In this document: piece by piece, positions 45,900 through 59,400 of the stretch
Numbering within the stretch: the first letter of the stretch is position 1
How the letters are laid out: each line of letters starts with the position of its first letter
Origin: Silene conica
Taxonomy: Eukaryota; Streptophyta; Magnoliopsida; Caryophyllales; Caryophyllaceae
Reading direction: 5' to 3'
Assembly: GCA_029255685.2 (NCBI GenBank)
Contig: CM055311.2
Location: 61,345,048 to 61,409,047 of the forward strand
DNA: 64,000 nucleotides
Notes under the pieces: model-generated
The model's database searches: none
The model's input: only the letters and a program-made list of their open reading frames with translations
Told to the model about the DNA's origin: nothing
Made by a program: the position numbers and the translations under genes

Positions 45900-48379
45900 T
45901 TTACGGTTGTTGCATGCATGATCGGATTCATGTTTTATGTTAAAATCGGATTAACATACATATTTCGGTATTTTCGAAATATTTTGATTTATTATGATAA
46001 ATCACAAAATAATTTTGCATGTTAAAGTTTCTGATTCTAAAATGGTTTTAGGACATAAAAATAATTTTATGGATTTTTATTGTTCATTTTTATATTTATT
46101 TGTATATTTTGTAGTTTAAATCGGTTTTAAACAACAATTAATGTGAAAAATAGCTAAAAATAGTTTCTGGCCGAGATTTTTTGATATGTTCTCACATGCA
46201 TATTTAATATATTGTATATGATTTTTCGTAAGAAATGGAGTTAATATGCATGGTTTATGAATTTTATGAGATAAATAGTCATAATATGAGTAAAAATGGG
46301 TATATAAGGTTATATTTCGAATTTGACCTTAAAAATTTTATGAGAAGTCACATGCAATATATAAAGTTCCTGTATGAATTTTCGAAATTATTGGAATTAT
46401 TTTGCATGATTAATGATTTTTATAGTAAAAATCGGATTAATAGTGACTTAAATTCGACTTTAATAGTTATAGTTGGAATTTTGCCATAAAAACTTTACAC
46501 AATGTCACATGCAATATTTACCGTATGTATGTAAGTTTTGGGAATTTATTACCAAGTGATGCATGATTTATGATTTTAATGGTTAAAATTGGATAAATAG
46601 TGATTTATTGTGTTAAAAATAGTTAATCTTAATATTATGGCATGAAATTTTACCCATAGATGTCTTATATGATAGGAACATCAGATCTAAAAGTTAGATA
46701 TCAAAAGTTTCTGTTTTTATGATCATTAATTTTAATGAGTTAATTAGCTAATAATCGTAATTTATGAGTCGAAAATAAAATTTTCGAGTATGGTCTGTAA
46801 TTTTTGGTCATTTTCAGATTCTAATATGTATTTTAGGATGACTAAAAATTTATAGCAATTTATTGCAAGTTTTTATAATTTAAATCGGATTTTTAACCAT
46901 AAAAACGGCTTTTATACGATTTATTTAAGAAATAAACCGTAAATATTTGCATAAGACCATTTTATTAATTTCTGAATTTTAAGGAAATTTCCAGAAAGTT
47001 TAAAATTTTTGAATTTTAAATTTCGAATTTTATTGACTCATTTGGCCATATTTTGTTTATTTTTCCCGAAAATACAAGTAATTTATGAACAATAATGCAA
47101 AATCAAGTTAGATCATGATCAAATATTAGTAGAGACTAAACATTGATTCCTAAAGTGAGTTAGGATGATTAACTTGGACATAAATGAGATTTATGTAATT
47201 TTGATGATTTTAATAGTTAAAATCGCGCATATCCGTAAAAACCGTAAACAAATATGAGATATTTGCTCCCATAAGGCGATTTGGCATTAAAAATTAAGCA
47301 TGTACGTGCATACATATTTTATTATTGCATTTTATTTAATATGAATGTCATATTTTGAATGTTATTTATATAATTTGGAATTATGTAATTTTCTTAGTAT
47401 GGCCTTAGTTTTAATCAATATTATCCGTAATGAAAGGGGATATTGATTCGGTTGTAATTTATGTGATCTCGCATCACGGGTTCGTAATTTAATTAAATTT
47501 TCAGTTTTACAATAGAATAGTTGTATTATTTTATTGTAATTCCGGAGATCCAAAAGACGGTGCCTTACGGAAAGGAGTTCCGACAAGACGGTGTTTTCTT
47601 GGATGGCGTGCCAATGATGTTCAAGGGACCATGGAGTTGGTTTCCGAATGTGTAATAGTTGATTAGTTTTTACTATTACTAGGAAGGCCATACTAGGATT
47701 TTATTGCTTTATTGCTTTTACTTTTGCATTTTAATATGTTTGCATGCATAGCCAAATCGCCATAAACATGCATACTAGTTTAGATCGTTATAAACGACCG
47801 TGTCAATTATAATTATCGAGTTCACCAATTTAATTCACTTAAAGGAGATAGATAATAAATTGACAAGACCTCTATATTAAACTAAACAATTGAGAATTAG
47901 CCTTACCAAATAGTAGAACCCATGAGCTTCTATTTCGTGGGGTGGTGCTAGTCCAGTGGGCGGTACGAACCCCATTACGTAGGATAAGTGGGGCGATGGG
48001 ATGGATTCAGTCCAGTGGGCGGATCGCATCCCGATGCATTTGAAATTTGGTTTGTACTCAACGGAAGTGTAGATGACCAGTGGTCAATGTGTTCCGGGCT
48101 AAGATGTATAAATTATGATTTGTCATCAACCAAGAGTTCTAGGGTAGAACCGGTTTATTTTAACCCACCAAACCATATCATTGGGTCGGAGTTCCAGTGG
48201 TTCACGATTTCGATAGTATGGGTTTTGGTCTTGGAATCATTTATAAAATTGGATAGAGGTCATTTTATAGATGCATCAACTTAGTAAATATGTTTACAAG
48301 TTAAGATGAAAATTAAAACGATTAGCATTTAATTTCTTCATATGTTTAAAATTTTGTAGTCTTCGTTTCAATATCAATC
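45900..48379 (+). other. Leader of gag-only element copy 2
   Basis: 2.5 kb, AT-rich, no convincing gene. It contains the counterpart of the copy 1 leader segment (about 47390-47690, reverse complement of about 6540-6830). Confidence 0.75.
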
Positions 48380-49388
48380 ATGACTACTTCCACTACTACG
48401 AACAATTCATGGTTACGTTCCTTCATGGATCGTTGTAAGCTAGAAAAGAATGGGGCGAACTTTGCCGATTGGGATGCCCAACTGTTGTTAGCGGCAGAGG
48501 GAGACGGTAAGACCGAATTCCTCATTGAAGAATCACCTCCTGAACCTGCAGAAAATGTCACCGCCGCAGCAAGACGACCCTATGATACTTATCAGAAGGA
48601 GTCTGCGGCAATCAAAAATGTTTTGATCTTCTCGATGGAGCCAGAACTCCAAAGGAGTGCCATAAAGATTGGCACGGCCTATGAGATCTACTCCAGGCTT
48701 GTGACAATGTGCTCAAAGGCTTCGAGAATTGTCCAATACGAGGCGGCATCGGCCTTCTTTGATCTCAACCTTAAGGAGGGGCAAAAGGCTAGCCCACATG
48801 TGCTCAAGTTAATTGAGCATGTAGAAACCCTAAGGATGAATCAAGTGGACATTCCTAAGGAACTTGTGATTGATAGAATCCTCCACTCCTTGTCTAAGGT
48901 GAAAACTTATGTACAATTCCGGGTGAATTTCAACATGAGAAACCAAGACATCTCTCTCGATGAATTGCACAATATGATCGTGCAAGCTGAAAGGGATATG
49001 GGCCTAAATGTTAGTGCCCCTAAGGATGTGCTCAACATTAATGTTAAGAGCAAAGGAAAGTTCAAAAGGAAGGGTAAGGCAAAGGGGAAGCAACCTTCCA
49101 AAGGTTCAAAGAAAGTGTCTTCTGAGGCAAGCACCTCCAAATCCAAGAAGAGCCCTCATCAAGGGGCCAAATGCTTTTACTGCAATGGCAAAGGACATTG
49201 GAAGAGGAACTGTTCCAAGTATCTCAGCGATCTCAAAGCTGGGAAGATTCTTCCAGTTGGTACGATAACTATCCCGATTTTATGTTAATCTCAACTAATG
49301 TATCATGATACAAGTTGTGATGTGAATGCTCTTCTTACTTGAATTAGGGCATGAAAGCAAAGATAAGGGAAAAGAGAAACAAGCTTGA
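48380..49388 (+). CDS. Gag of gag-only Copia element copy 2, two exons
   Basis: Copia capsid-nucleocapsid protein, similar over its length to the one at 4839-5870. It has the SWLRSFMDRCKLEK start, an LIFSMEPELQR block, a basic Lys-rich linker and CCHC knuckle CFYCNGKGHWKRNC near residues 262-275. Unspliced it stops at 49288 after TITIPILC. I propose exon 1 48380-49259, GT-AG intron 49260-49347 and exon 2 49348-49388, adding HESKDKGKEKQA and giving 306 residues. The tail matches the KDKGKEK tail of copy 1 at the same codon. The protein supplies particles only. Splicing is inferred from the conservation. Confidence 0.86.
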
Positions 49389-52300
49389 TGGATCAAGGGA
49401 ACTAAGAGTAGCTCCACTCGGGATGATCAAGGAGCTTTGTTTTTCCGCTTATTTTGCTAATATTTCAAGTGTTGTATGAACAATTAAAACCTATGTTTTA
49501 TTTCCTTGTTGGACAAGGAAAGGGTAATCCTTGAACAATATGTTGTATTTTGGATAATGTAGTGACTTGGTTTTCAACCCGAGTCACTATCGGTTTATAA
49601 TTATGTTCTTGTTTAGTTTAACATACACTTGCAAATCTTAAACATAAAATAGAATTGATTATGAAATTTCAATGTATGACCATTGAAGCCAAATCGGTAT
49701 AGGATACCCAATTCAAATCAAATCAAAATCAAATTAAGTTTAGAACTCAATTAAGAGGAAAAGTTGTCAACCATCCAAAACTATCTAAGCTTTAAAACGA
49801 ATAATTTCTGTAATAAATCATAAGGGCACACAAACCAACATCAAAGTCATTGCTTGTGGCCTTAGTGGCTATCTTTCGTAATAAAACAAGATTATTATTA
49901 CAAAGTTAGAGTGGGAGAAATTTAAAATGCCACAAATAGCATATGATTTTGATGAGCACAATGGATATGATCTATTAGTGAATAGTAGGATTTATCGTGT
50001 TTTGGTTGTGTAAGAGATTTAGAAGGTAGATTAAATTGTGGATAGGATCTACGATTGAGATAATCTACACCTTATGGTTTTAAAAGGTAGATTAGGCTGT
50101 GGATAAGATTCTACGCCTTATCATCCCAAAAGTTGTGGATAAGCCCAAAAGTTGTGGATAAGATCTACGGTTTGGTAAAAATCTACGCCTTATATCCCAA
50201 CGGCCCCGGCCCTGGGGATACTTCAAGAATAAATTCTTGAAGTTTGTAAGGAAAAATTCTATACATGGATAAGATCCATGATAGAGTCCTCGTACAGTAC
50301 AAGATAAGATAAATGTGGGGAACTGAAAGTTCCCACACACAAAATTATACACCATAAGAAAAGACTCTTATAGAAACTACGGGAGGACACTCGAAGAAAA
50401 ATTATTCAAGAGACTTTGCAAAGGCTCAAGAAAGGGTTCTTGGATTTAGATGGTGATCTAAATGTGTCAATGCAAATTTTAAAGACCATGAAATTTATAA
50501 GACATACATGCTAATAAATGAGATTTATTGGGAGAAGCATATGTTGACATGTGGATGCCAGCAGTCTACAAAGTTAAGGGTAACTTTGTTGAAAGTAGTA
50601 AGGTAATTCATTGAGAATGAATTCAGTAAACTCAATAACCACTTTTCAAAAGGGTATTTGAAAAGGATGTGACTATTAGCACATATGGTAAAGTCCCAAC
50701 CATTTCAATTCATTAAATGTTAAGGAACATTGAATTGAGTGGGAGCTTTATGATTTACGGTTAAATGTAAAGTTCAGTGGGAGTTCTCGCTCCAGGATTT
50801 GAAGCTATTGAGTCATGGGTATGACTTCGGGATCTTCAGAATCAGGCAAGAACAAGAGTTTAGTGGGAGTAAACGTTATCTAAAACAACTCATTGCTCGT
50901 TTGGAATGAAGCATTGATACTTATAAAGGGTACACGAGTTTTTGGTTCTAGATGACATATTGATATGAATTAAATCTAATTGAACATGGGATGTTTAGTT
51001 GAGATTATAAGAGACATCTTGATGTTAGTATTAAGGTTGTTCATGGAGATGAAGATAGTATAACCATGATGTGATCATGGAAATTTATCGAACCTTAAGT
51101 ACTATTGTTTGCACGTTTAAATCACTAATGTTTCCGCCATTAGTATAATCGTGTAAAATGGATGTGCACCGCTTACAGGACAACCCCTTGGAGCAGGTGT
51201 TAAACCAATGATTAAACCTTGGTAAATTGTCAAAGTATTCTCCAATGAAGATGAAAGACAAATTCAAGATTTTAGAAGATAACTTAGTCGTATGGTAAAA
51301 GGTTTGCAACGACTCAAGTTCCAAGATACCAAGCAAAGATTTGTGATAATCTTTTGCTTACATTCATTGACTATGCATCTCAATGACTTGTATTTTAACT
51401 ACATGGTCATCACAAGATTCTACAAAATGTGTAAGTTCACAAATTATGTAAAGGCATTGCTGTGGCTGGGAGTTACACAATACACATAATCTTATTCGCT
51501 AGTCATGAGAATGACTTGTCTCTTTCAGATGAAAGATCAATGTATGGATATGATCCGCAAAGTGAACGCTCGCACGAACCATGGTAAACCTGGTTTACTC
51601 AAAGTGAAGATAATTACAATTTTAAGGGATACAAACGAGAGACCCTAAAGCTGATTGTAAATTAAATGGTGTTCAAAGGTTGACCACTTGGATGGTGTAA
51701 TCCACTAATTGTTTGAGCTATTTATAACTCACGAAAGGTCAAGTAAAATTCAAATGGGATGGTAAGACCATATTGAACCCCATTAAAGTGAATTGAATTA
51801 TCATGACCTCGCCCCTAGTTGCTTAAGTGAGGTGACATCTCAATGCAACCGGATGAGTGATGCGATTGATGGCGAGTTCAATTCCCATAGAGTCATACGG
51901 GATGACTAATCGATCACCTAGGCATAGACGTGTTAAGATACATTTGCCGGGCTAATGACCGCTGATAGAGCTCTGGCGTACTCTTATAAAAGACTGCCTG
52001 GTCGTGGCGGGAGCATCTATCGTGTTTCACATGAGTCAGTTCTTGGACTAATGACTGTTCTCTGAGGTGGCACAGTTTTCAGATTAACTTTGATCTATGT
52101 CCTAACACCTTCGTAACTGGGGTTTATAAGGACATATTTTGGGTCATGATGGGCTGTGGCCAGCCGGAAGGAATAAGTCGATTAGGAATTGTCCACCCCT
52201 TGTCAGGGTTGAGAAATATCTCTAGGCCACTCCAGGAGAATAATAACTAGAAATGCGTGGCCACGCTCGGAAGGTATCTATGGTAGATAATTCCGGTCAG

Positions 52301-52430
52301 TAGTTATAACTCCAGATCGAGATAAACCACTCTAGATTTTAATCCATTGCCGGCACGACCTGAGAGGACGCCATGCATTGAGTGGGAGATAGTAATAGGG
52401 CAAGAGAATTGGTAACACACACTTGTCTCG
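49389..52430 (+). other. Non-coding 3' half of gag-only element copy 2
   Basis: 3 kb without pol. The last part (about 51800-52430) corresponds in reverse complement to 2570-3250 of copy 1. Short ORFs are ignored. Confidence 0.72.
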
Positions 52431-52444
52431 GACAAGTGGGAGAT
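52431..52444 (+). other. Polypurine tract of copy 2
   Basis: Ends AAGTGGGAGAT directly before the TG of the 3' LTR. Confidence 0.82.
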
Positions 52445-53741
52445 TGTTGGAGGAAGTGTCCTCGACAATAGTGTGTTGACATAATTAAAACTCATTTGAA
52501 ACACAACTGGGAGTGTTACTCTTTTAAAGTCAACTGATCAACATTTATCGATAATGATTGGCGGTCTAGAGTTTGACATTATCGTCATATGATGGTGGTG
52601 ATCAGTTGATCCCTTAAGGTCATATCTTTAGGGAATTCCGTCTCAATGGAATAATTAATTAATATTATATTGGATACAAATTAATTAATAACTGGAATTT
52701 TTGGAAATAATTTTATATGACGAATATTTTTATAATGGGATTATAATAATAATAATAATAAAAGTCAAGGTAATAAAATTGTTTTATTACTCGGTTTTAT
52801 TTATTCGTTTAGGAAACGATTAAATTGAGAATGAACACGGTTGATCATAAAATTACAAAGAGTTGTAATTAAATTATGACATTACATTTTTTGTGCAATA
52901 ATAATTTCGAAATTATTAGTGTAATTATTTAAATGTAATAAATTTGTAAATTATGAATTTTAATAGTTAAAATTGCACAATTAACAAATTGGGTCATGTG
53001 TTATGGGACATGTGTGACATGTTACAAATTAACACAATTGACAAAGATAAAATGGGTCCATATTAGACCCATTTCAGCCGTGTATGTGGTAGTGTGTAGT
53101 GTTTGTGTGTGTTTTACACAAAGCCTTACAAAACCTATGAATAGGTGTGTAAGTGTGTAAGAAACATGTAAGGCATCTTTGTTTCTTTTGCATTGTGTAA
53201 GAGGCCATGCATTGGCCTTGGGCATGCATGTTGGCCGGCCATATGGCTTGTGTAACAAGCCTATGTTGCTCAATATATACACACCATTCATGCCTTAGTT
53301 TGTAGTAGTAGAAAAATGCTTATTTTTCTTGCTAGCACATTCATACTACAAACCTTATTCTCATATTTTCTTTAGTAAAATATTTTTTACTAAGAAGGTT
53401 ATTATTTCCATATTAATAATATTAAGAGTAATATTATTATTATCTCTAGTTAACTAATACATTTTTCTAGTAACAAAATTGTGTTGGTTTGAGATCGGGT
53501 CCTTGATACGCACCTTTAGGAGACGATTTTTGTTAGATCGTTTAAGGGTAATTTCGGTGGATTGAAGACTCAAATAATAGGTGATTATTGAGTATAAACC
53601 TTCTAAAACCAATGTAAGGACTACTAAATCTTATGATATCATCATGCATGCATAAGTTCTAATTAAGTTTTATGACTAAACTTAAATATATTAAACTCAC
53701 ATTAGATTTGAGTATAAAATAAGGGAACTTAGTTTCCGACA
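52445..53741 (+). repeat. 3' LTR of gag-only element copy 2
   Basis: Pair of 44593-45885. It ends CCGACA, followed by the ATATG target copy. Confidence 0.93.
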
Positions 53742-53746
53742 ATATG

Positions 53747-55932
53747 TCGATGAGAAAAAGACTCACAAATGCATATTAATATATTATCGTAAATTTCCAA
53801 CAATTGGAAATATGAAAGGTATTACTCAATAAATCTCTAAAAAAATTCTCATTTATTCTCAACTTAATTACCATGAGTAGTAAGTAATTAACTAAATTAA
53901 ATTATTTACATAATTTCATAGTACTTACTTTAGGAGTTATCTGCCCTTTTATCTTTTCTCATATCAATGTTATCATTTAATTGCTCATCTAATCTCATAT
54001 ATATGAGAACTAAAATTTCATTCTCGTCAGATTTGTTAATTTTTTCAGTGAAATCTATTTTTTTTGTTATTTGTCAGGTTATCCGCGCCCAAAATTTGAA
54101 AATTGGAAAGAAGAATCTATTTTGTTATTTGTTCATCATCTATTATTTAATTTTAATTTATTTTTCATATGTTTTTCTCCCTTTGTTTTTAATTTGGTTA
54201 ATTTACTCTTTTGATTTTTATTTGTAACAATATCTTCTTCATAAATTATGTTTCGCTATTTTACTTCTTTGTCTTTTAGGTTTTGATCAATCAACGTCCA
54301 TAGAATAAAGCTAAATAGAAGCTTAAGGTATTAATCTAAAAATAATTTTTTTTTTAATTACATTGTTTATATAGTCGTTTTTGTCATTTTCTATATTAAG
54401 CTAAACATTTAGTCGTAGCTTAAATCTTTCAAATTACGTTTACTTTAATTGTTCTTTTGATCTCCATTGTATTAGAAGGAAAATATTTATTAGTTTTCAA
54501 GAAAATGAGATCTCATCATCCTTATCAATAAATCAATTTAGAAAAATGGCATATATTAAATATAATTTTAGTTTTTAATTTGAATTCAGAGGATCTTAGT
54601 AAATTGTTTATTTTTTATTATTTTATTTTGTAAAAAAAAACACTATATAATATAGTTAAAAGGCTTCTTAAAACATCTAATTTTATTCCACATGTCATTT
54701 TTATATTGGTTAATATTAAGGGTACATAAAACTTATTTATTAAAATTCTCATTAAGATTTACTAATATTTTTTTTGATGGAAACAATGATACCCATCAGG
54801 ATTTACATTATAAAAATAAATTAAGCTTTCACTCTCATCATTTAAATTGTACATTTTGACCATCTAACTCTTCATTACCGTAGAGATAGTAGTTAAAACT
54901 TAAAAGATCCAACATAGAGTTAATAAAAAGTCTAATAATTTAAATTATAAAGCTACTAAAAATAATTTTAAATTGAAATCATATGATCATGTACTAAATT
55001 ATAAGAATAAATTAAGAATTTACTTTCATTATTTAAATTGTAAAATCTATCCACATAATTTCTCATTGGCAATAATAAAGATAGTAGCTAAAAGGTCTTA
55101 TACGTGGTAAACGAAAAAAATCCAATAAATTGGATTATAAACCTTCACAATTTCACATATTGACACTTTCGATTTTTTTCAAAACCATCTTAAAATATTG
55201 TAATTAGCACACTTGCGAAAAAGTGAGAAACAAGGTGTATATGTGCACGTGATTAAAACGTTCATAATCTTTTTAAAAAGATACTCTATATTTCTATCTT
55301 TTAAGGTTTTAAAATTTTTAACCTTTAATAAGTTGTATAGTTAGTTTTGTAATTAAGATGATGCTTATTTTATTTTATTTAAATTACAATTTTAACTATC
55401 TCGATTTGCAATTATTGATTGTGAAGAGGCTATAAAAAAGAGAAAATTATATATTTGGATTTAAATGTGAAAAACAAAAACATATTTTTACTCTTGTAGT
55501 CGGCTTACAAAGTATCTATTTAACTTTCTTAAAAAGGCCTATCAGATATGTCACCGCGATCTTGGAGTGCTTTGTTTATCGATTTAGTGACGTAGCCATT
55601 TTTAGCTTAATTTATGATGTACCTCATAAATATAGCAAAATAACAAATTTGTAAAAACACATAAACAAATATTTATAGTTCTAAAATTAGCCACATTAAA
55701 CTGTTGATTACAAAATATTCAAGAATAATATTAACATTTATTAAAATATATAAAATTCAAATTAAAACATATATTTATATTACTATGATCATGAAAAATA
55801 ATATATATAGAATAAAACATTTACAAATGTTTTGCTTATAACTCATTCGCGATTAAAAAAATATATTATTTTATATATAAGTTAAAGATGGACGTCAACA
55901 AAAAATAAATATACGGGTCAAATAAAACAAGT
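53747..55932 (+). other. Right part of the Helitron, no gene seen
   Basis: 2.2 kb, very AT-rich, with stops in all frames apart from short chance ORFs. Confidence 0.7.
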
Positions 55933-56825
55933 CCGCGAATTCGCGGGTACAAAACTAGTGTAGTTTTTAAAAACAAAACTACTTTCAATGAGTCCATTAA
56001 TTCATAACATTCATGCGTAAACTCATTTTTAAAAGCTACGTTAAATTGTTTGGTTGCTCTTTTAAAAGATACTAGTCTTAAACCTGTGCAAAATGCACAA
56101 CTATGCTATTCTACATCGTTACCTAAAATAGTGTAAAAAAATGATTTAGTTCTTGTACAAATTAAATTAAATTTTAATTTGAGTTATAAATTTTGTTACC
56201 AATTAAGATTTTGCACATGAGAGCCCGAATAAAAATGATTTATCAAACGATACTTGAACGAAATCATCCTTACCACTTATTATATTCATTTTCAAACTAT
56301 AAAAATCAAATATAAATATCATACAATAATATTTTACCTTGTTATCGAGCAATGTATAATCAATATTGTTTCGAAAATTGACCCAAGCTGTAAACATGAT
56401 TTTTACCCGAACATTATTTTTAAATGTTAACACTCATAAATCTTAAAATGTAACCCGATCAAGTGCAACTTTAAATGACCAAGGCTTACTTCATACTATA
56501 AATGATTAGCCATAAACTATTTGTAGTCTATGTTTTAATTGTTTGAATTATCGTACCATTTGAGAGGGGACAAAAATAATTTTCGAATGATCATTGTAAC
56601 AATTGTGTATTTTTGTAGTTTTTTTTTTACTATTATTTTGATAATGAGTATTTATACAATAATTTGATAATTTTTTGGGTATTTTCCGTTGATGTCCCTG
56701 TGGGTTAGAGTTTTCTCATTTGGACCTCTGCGTATAGCATTTTACTAGTCGTACCCCTAAACTTAATTAGTTAAACTCATCAGTAGCTAAATATGTTTAT
56801 GCCGTCTATTTTAGACGTTAAGTGC

Positions 56826-57637
56826 CATGTTGGCACTCTATTTGCCAAATAAGCCCTGACTTGGCAAAGGGTTTTTCCCATTGACGCCCTTATGGTTTTC
56901 ACTTTTCCCATTTGTACCCCTGGTTAATGAATAATAAAAAGGAGTGAAAATATTGTTGGAATTGAAATTACATGAGTCGGATATACGATTTAAAGTTTAA
57001 ATTTTCCGATGTTTAATCCAAGGTATTACAAATATATCTTATTGTTAATATCCGAAGATTTACCGAACGATCTATTGTTAAATTTACTTAAATAGTAAAA
57101 GTGTCAAAAATATTTTGATTAAAAAATTAAAAATTTACCGACCTCAAATTACCTGTAAAAGACTATAAATACAAAATTTATCGAGACCGAAAAAATATGG
57201 GAATAATTTATGATAGATTAAAAGAAAGGGGTTCTGAGAATCTAAAATTAGTTGGTGCTTCAATGATGAAATAGGTAAGTGACGTCGCAGGGTCGATATG
57301 ATTGACAGGTAATGACACTCGTCTTGTTTGTCGTCTTGGTCCACTTAATATAAACTAGGTTGTGAATATTAGATAATAATTTTTTTTTTGAATAAAATAA
57401 AAGGTAATATATAACGGTGTTATCTCAAGCGATATAAAAAGAGATATAATAAACGATATATTACAATTTTTATTAATTTAAAAGGGATATAATAAGCAAT
57501 GCGGTTTTAAAGATATCGAAATCGAAAATGCAAAAAATGCAGGGTTACAAGTAAGAAAAGTAAGATCATAGGGGCATCAATGGGAAAAATCTTTTGCCAA
57601 GTCAGATGCTTATTTGACAAATAGAGTGCCAACATGA
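56826..57637. repeat. Inverted repeat pair (foldback element)
   Basis: 56826-56922 matches the reverse complement of about 57542-57637, with roughly 80 percent identity by eye. Shared blocks include CATGTTGGCACTCTATTTG and TTTTTCCCATTGA. About 600 bp of AT-rich sequence lies between. It may be a decayed TIR element or MITE; no target duplication was identified. Confidence 0.75.
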
Positions 57638-57720
57638 CCCTTACCGTAACTTTATGCCCCCTCTTAACATCTTTTGTTACGGTTTCGTGATTAGAATTAG
57701 TATTTATATGCCACCCTTAT

Positions 57721-58837
57721 TTATGCCTCTAGGGTTAAGGATTGTGTTGTGTGGCCATTGACTTCTAATGGTAAGTTTTCTGTCGAGAGTGGGTATGGAG
57801 TGGCTTTATCGGAGTACATGGAAAAGCATGGATAGCTTAAAGACAAAACCAGACTTAGTGGGAGGTGTAAGGCTTTATGAAGACACTTTGGACTCTTCAG
57901 ATCCCTCAACTTTGGAAGATCTTTCTTTGGCGAATTCTTTCTCGCACTCTGCCGATTGGAGAAGAATTTAAGAAGCGAAACTTCAAGGGGAATACTAATT
58001 GTGTTTTCTGTTCTGATAATGGTAATAAGGTGGAGACGTTGGAACACCTGTTAAGGGACTGTCAGATTACAAAAAGAATCTGGGTTGGATCTACCATCGG
58101 TTTCAGAACTGACTTTTGTAGCCCGATAGATGGTCCAAAATGGGTTATTGGCTAGATTAACTACCTAAAAAATCTTGATGAAGGGAAGAAGAGGATTCAG
58201 TTGTTTTTGGCAATCCTTTGGGGAATTTTGAAGAGGCGAAATCTATTGTTTTTAAAGGGATGCATCATCCTTTCCTATTTTTTTATGAAGGTATTGATCG
58301 ATGCGTCGGGGATATCTAAATGGCTTTGGATCTTAAAAAGGTTAAGGTGGATAATAGCGTTGGTCTTGCTACAGATCAAGCTGTTTTTTGGGTTTTTGAT
58401 CTTCGAAGGGGTCTCCCTTTTCACATCATTACATCGAATTCTTCATGTATTGGTACTCATATTAAGGTAGATGCTAGCTGGCGTAAAAAAATCGATGCGC
58501 AACTGCTAGTTTTGTGGTCTACAATCAGGAAGACTCTGAGGTGTTTAAAGCCAGTCATAGATTCGGGGCGGAGTCGGCCCTTTAAGCGGAAGCTATTGAT
58601 ATTCAAACAGTTCTCCTGCAGGCTCGGGGTAGGTACGTTCTTCACTTGCGGGTCTCTACGGATTATCTAAAACTACTTTGTCAAATGGTGGGAGTTGAGG
58701 AGATGGATAATCTCATTAAGGGCATCTTTGATGACTACAAGGAAATTTTTAGCGTTTTTCACTGTTTAAGTTTTAATTTTATTCCTAAAGACCTTAATCG
58801 TGTGGCTAGCTTAGATGGTCAGGGCAGTCGGATGTAA
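57721..58837 (+). pseudogene. LINE (L1-type) 3' fragment
   Basis: Frames shift often. Readable in turn: WPLTSNGKFSVESGY, then a zinc-binding reverse transcriptase region (zf-RVT) with IPQLWKIFLWRIL, a CxxC and ETLEHLLRDC (57877-58155), then an RNase H-like domain with VDASW and a QMVGVEEMDNL helix (58320-58837). This is the C-terminal end of ORF2 of plant LINEs. The polymerase core and ORF1 are absent, as in 5'-truncated insertions. No poly(A) tail was identified. Confidence 0.85.
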
Positions 58838-59340
58838 AATCCTTTCTTTACTCCTGACAGAAAAAAGTTGAAGGAGTATGAGAGTGACGAAAGTGTGATT
58901 GGATTAAGTGAAATACATAAAAGTAAAATAATAATTGGTTAATCAGTCATATGGTCTATTTGCAAAAGATAGGGTACAGGGTATAAATGTACGATTATTA
59001 TGAGATTAATCAAGAATCATATGGTCTAATTAATTTTTGTAATAGAAAGTGATTAATGTTTTTTTTTTTGAAAGCAGAAAATGACTAAAGTTTTAGTTTT
59101 CCCTGGACTTCATATTAAAAATACTTCCTCCGTGGTCAACTGTTGTCCTTTGATTTTGGCACAAAGAATAAGAGATTACAATTACTAAATGACAAATGGC
59201 CCAATCTCAATTGTGTGTGAATGATCAAATTGCTCAATAACTTCATTTTTAAAATAGAAATGACAATAATTGACTAAGACACCCCAAAATGGTATATAAC
59301 AACAAATAATTGAAATAGAGGGATTATATAGTAAATTATG
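58838..59340. other. AT-rich spacer
   Basis: I see no gene. It lies between the LINE fragment and the Copia pol fragment. Confidence 0.6.
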
Positions 59341-59400
59341 TAAAACCCCACCTCGCGATAGCGGAAGAATAAACACACAATGTATGTTTGGTTCTATCAT
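59341..59400 (-). repeat. LTR-end-like fragment
   Basis: TGTAAAACCCC followed by a GCGATAGCGGAAGAATAAA-like stretch resembles the LTR end at 18675 (TGTAAAACCCCCCGCGAAAG). It abuts the Copia RNase H sequence abruptly and may be a solo end left by a deletion. Confidence 0.5.

Larger units (their letters stand above)
44593..53741 (+). mobile_element. Gag-only Copia-type LTR element, copy 2
   Basis: LTRs 44593-45885 and 52445-53741 start TG and end CA, flanked by ATATG at 44588-44592 and 53742-53746. A PBS-like site and the AAGTGGGAGAT polypurine tract are present. The interior encodes one spliced gag and nothing else. The LTRs differ at only a few sites (for example near 44652/52504 and the last bases), so it is young. 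It is related to copy 1 at 1317-9550 in gag, leader and 3' region, but the LTRs are clearly diverged. Confidence 0.93.
43710..55958 (+). mobile_element. Non-autonomous Helitron, itself split by a gag-only Copia element
   Basis: It begins TC (43710-43711), ends CTAG (55955-55958) and sits between host A and T without target duplication. A 14-bp perfect hairpin CCGCGAATTCGCGG (55933-55946) lies 8 bases before CTAG. The empty site AATAATATGTAG is intact in unit 1 at about 38188-38198. Without the nested 44593-53746 segment it is about 3.1 kb, AT-rich, with no Rep/helicase gene. Confidence 0.85.
43614..56787. repeat. Tandem duplication unit 2, split by a Helitron
   Basis: Second copy of the 0.86-kb unit described at 38104. 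The Helitron sits between 43709 and 55959, exactly where unit 1 is continuous at 38193/38194. Unit 2 is uninterrupted at the position where unit 1 carries the PMD transposon. Confidence 0.88.
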
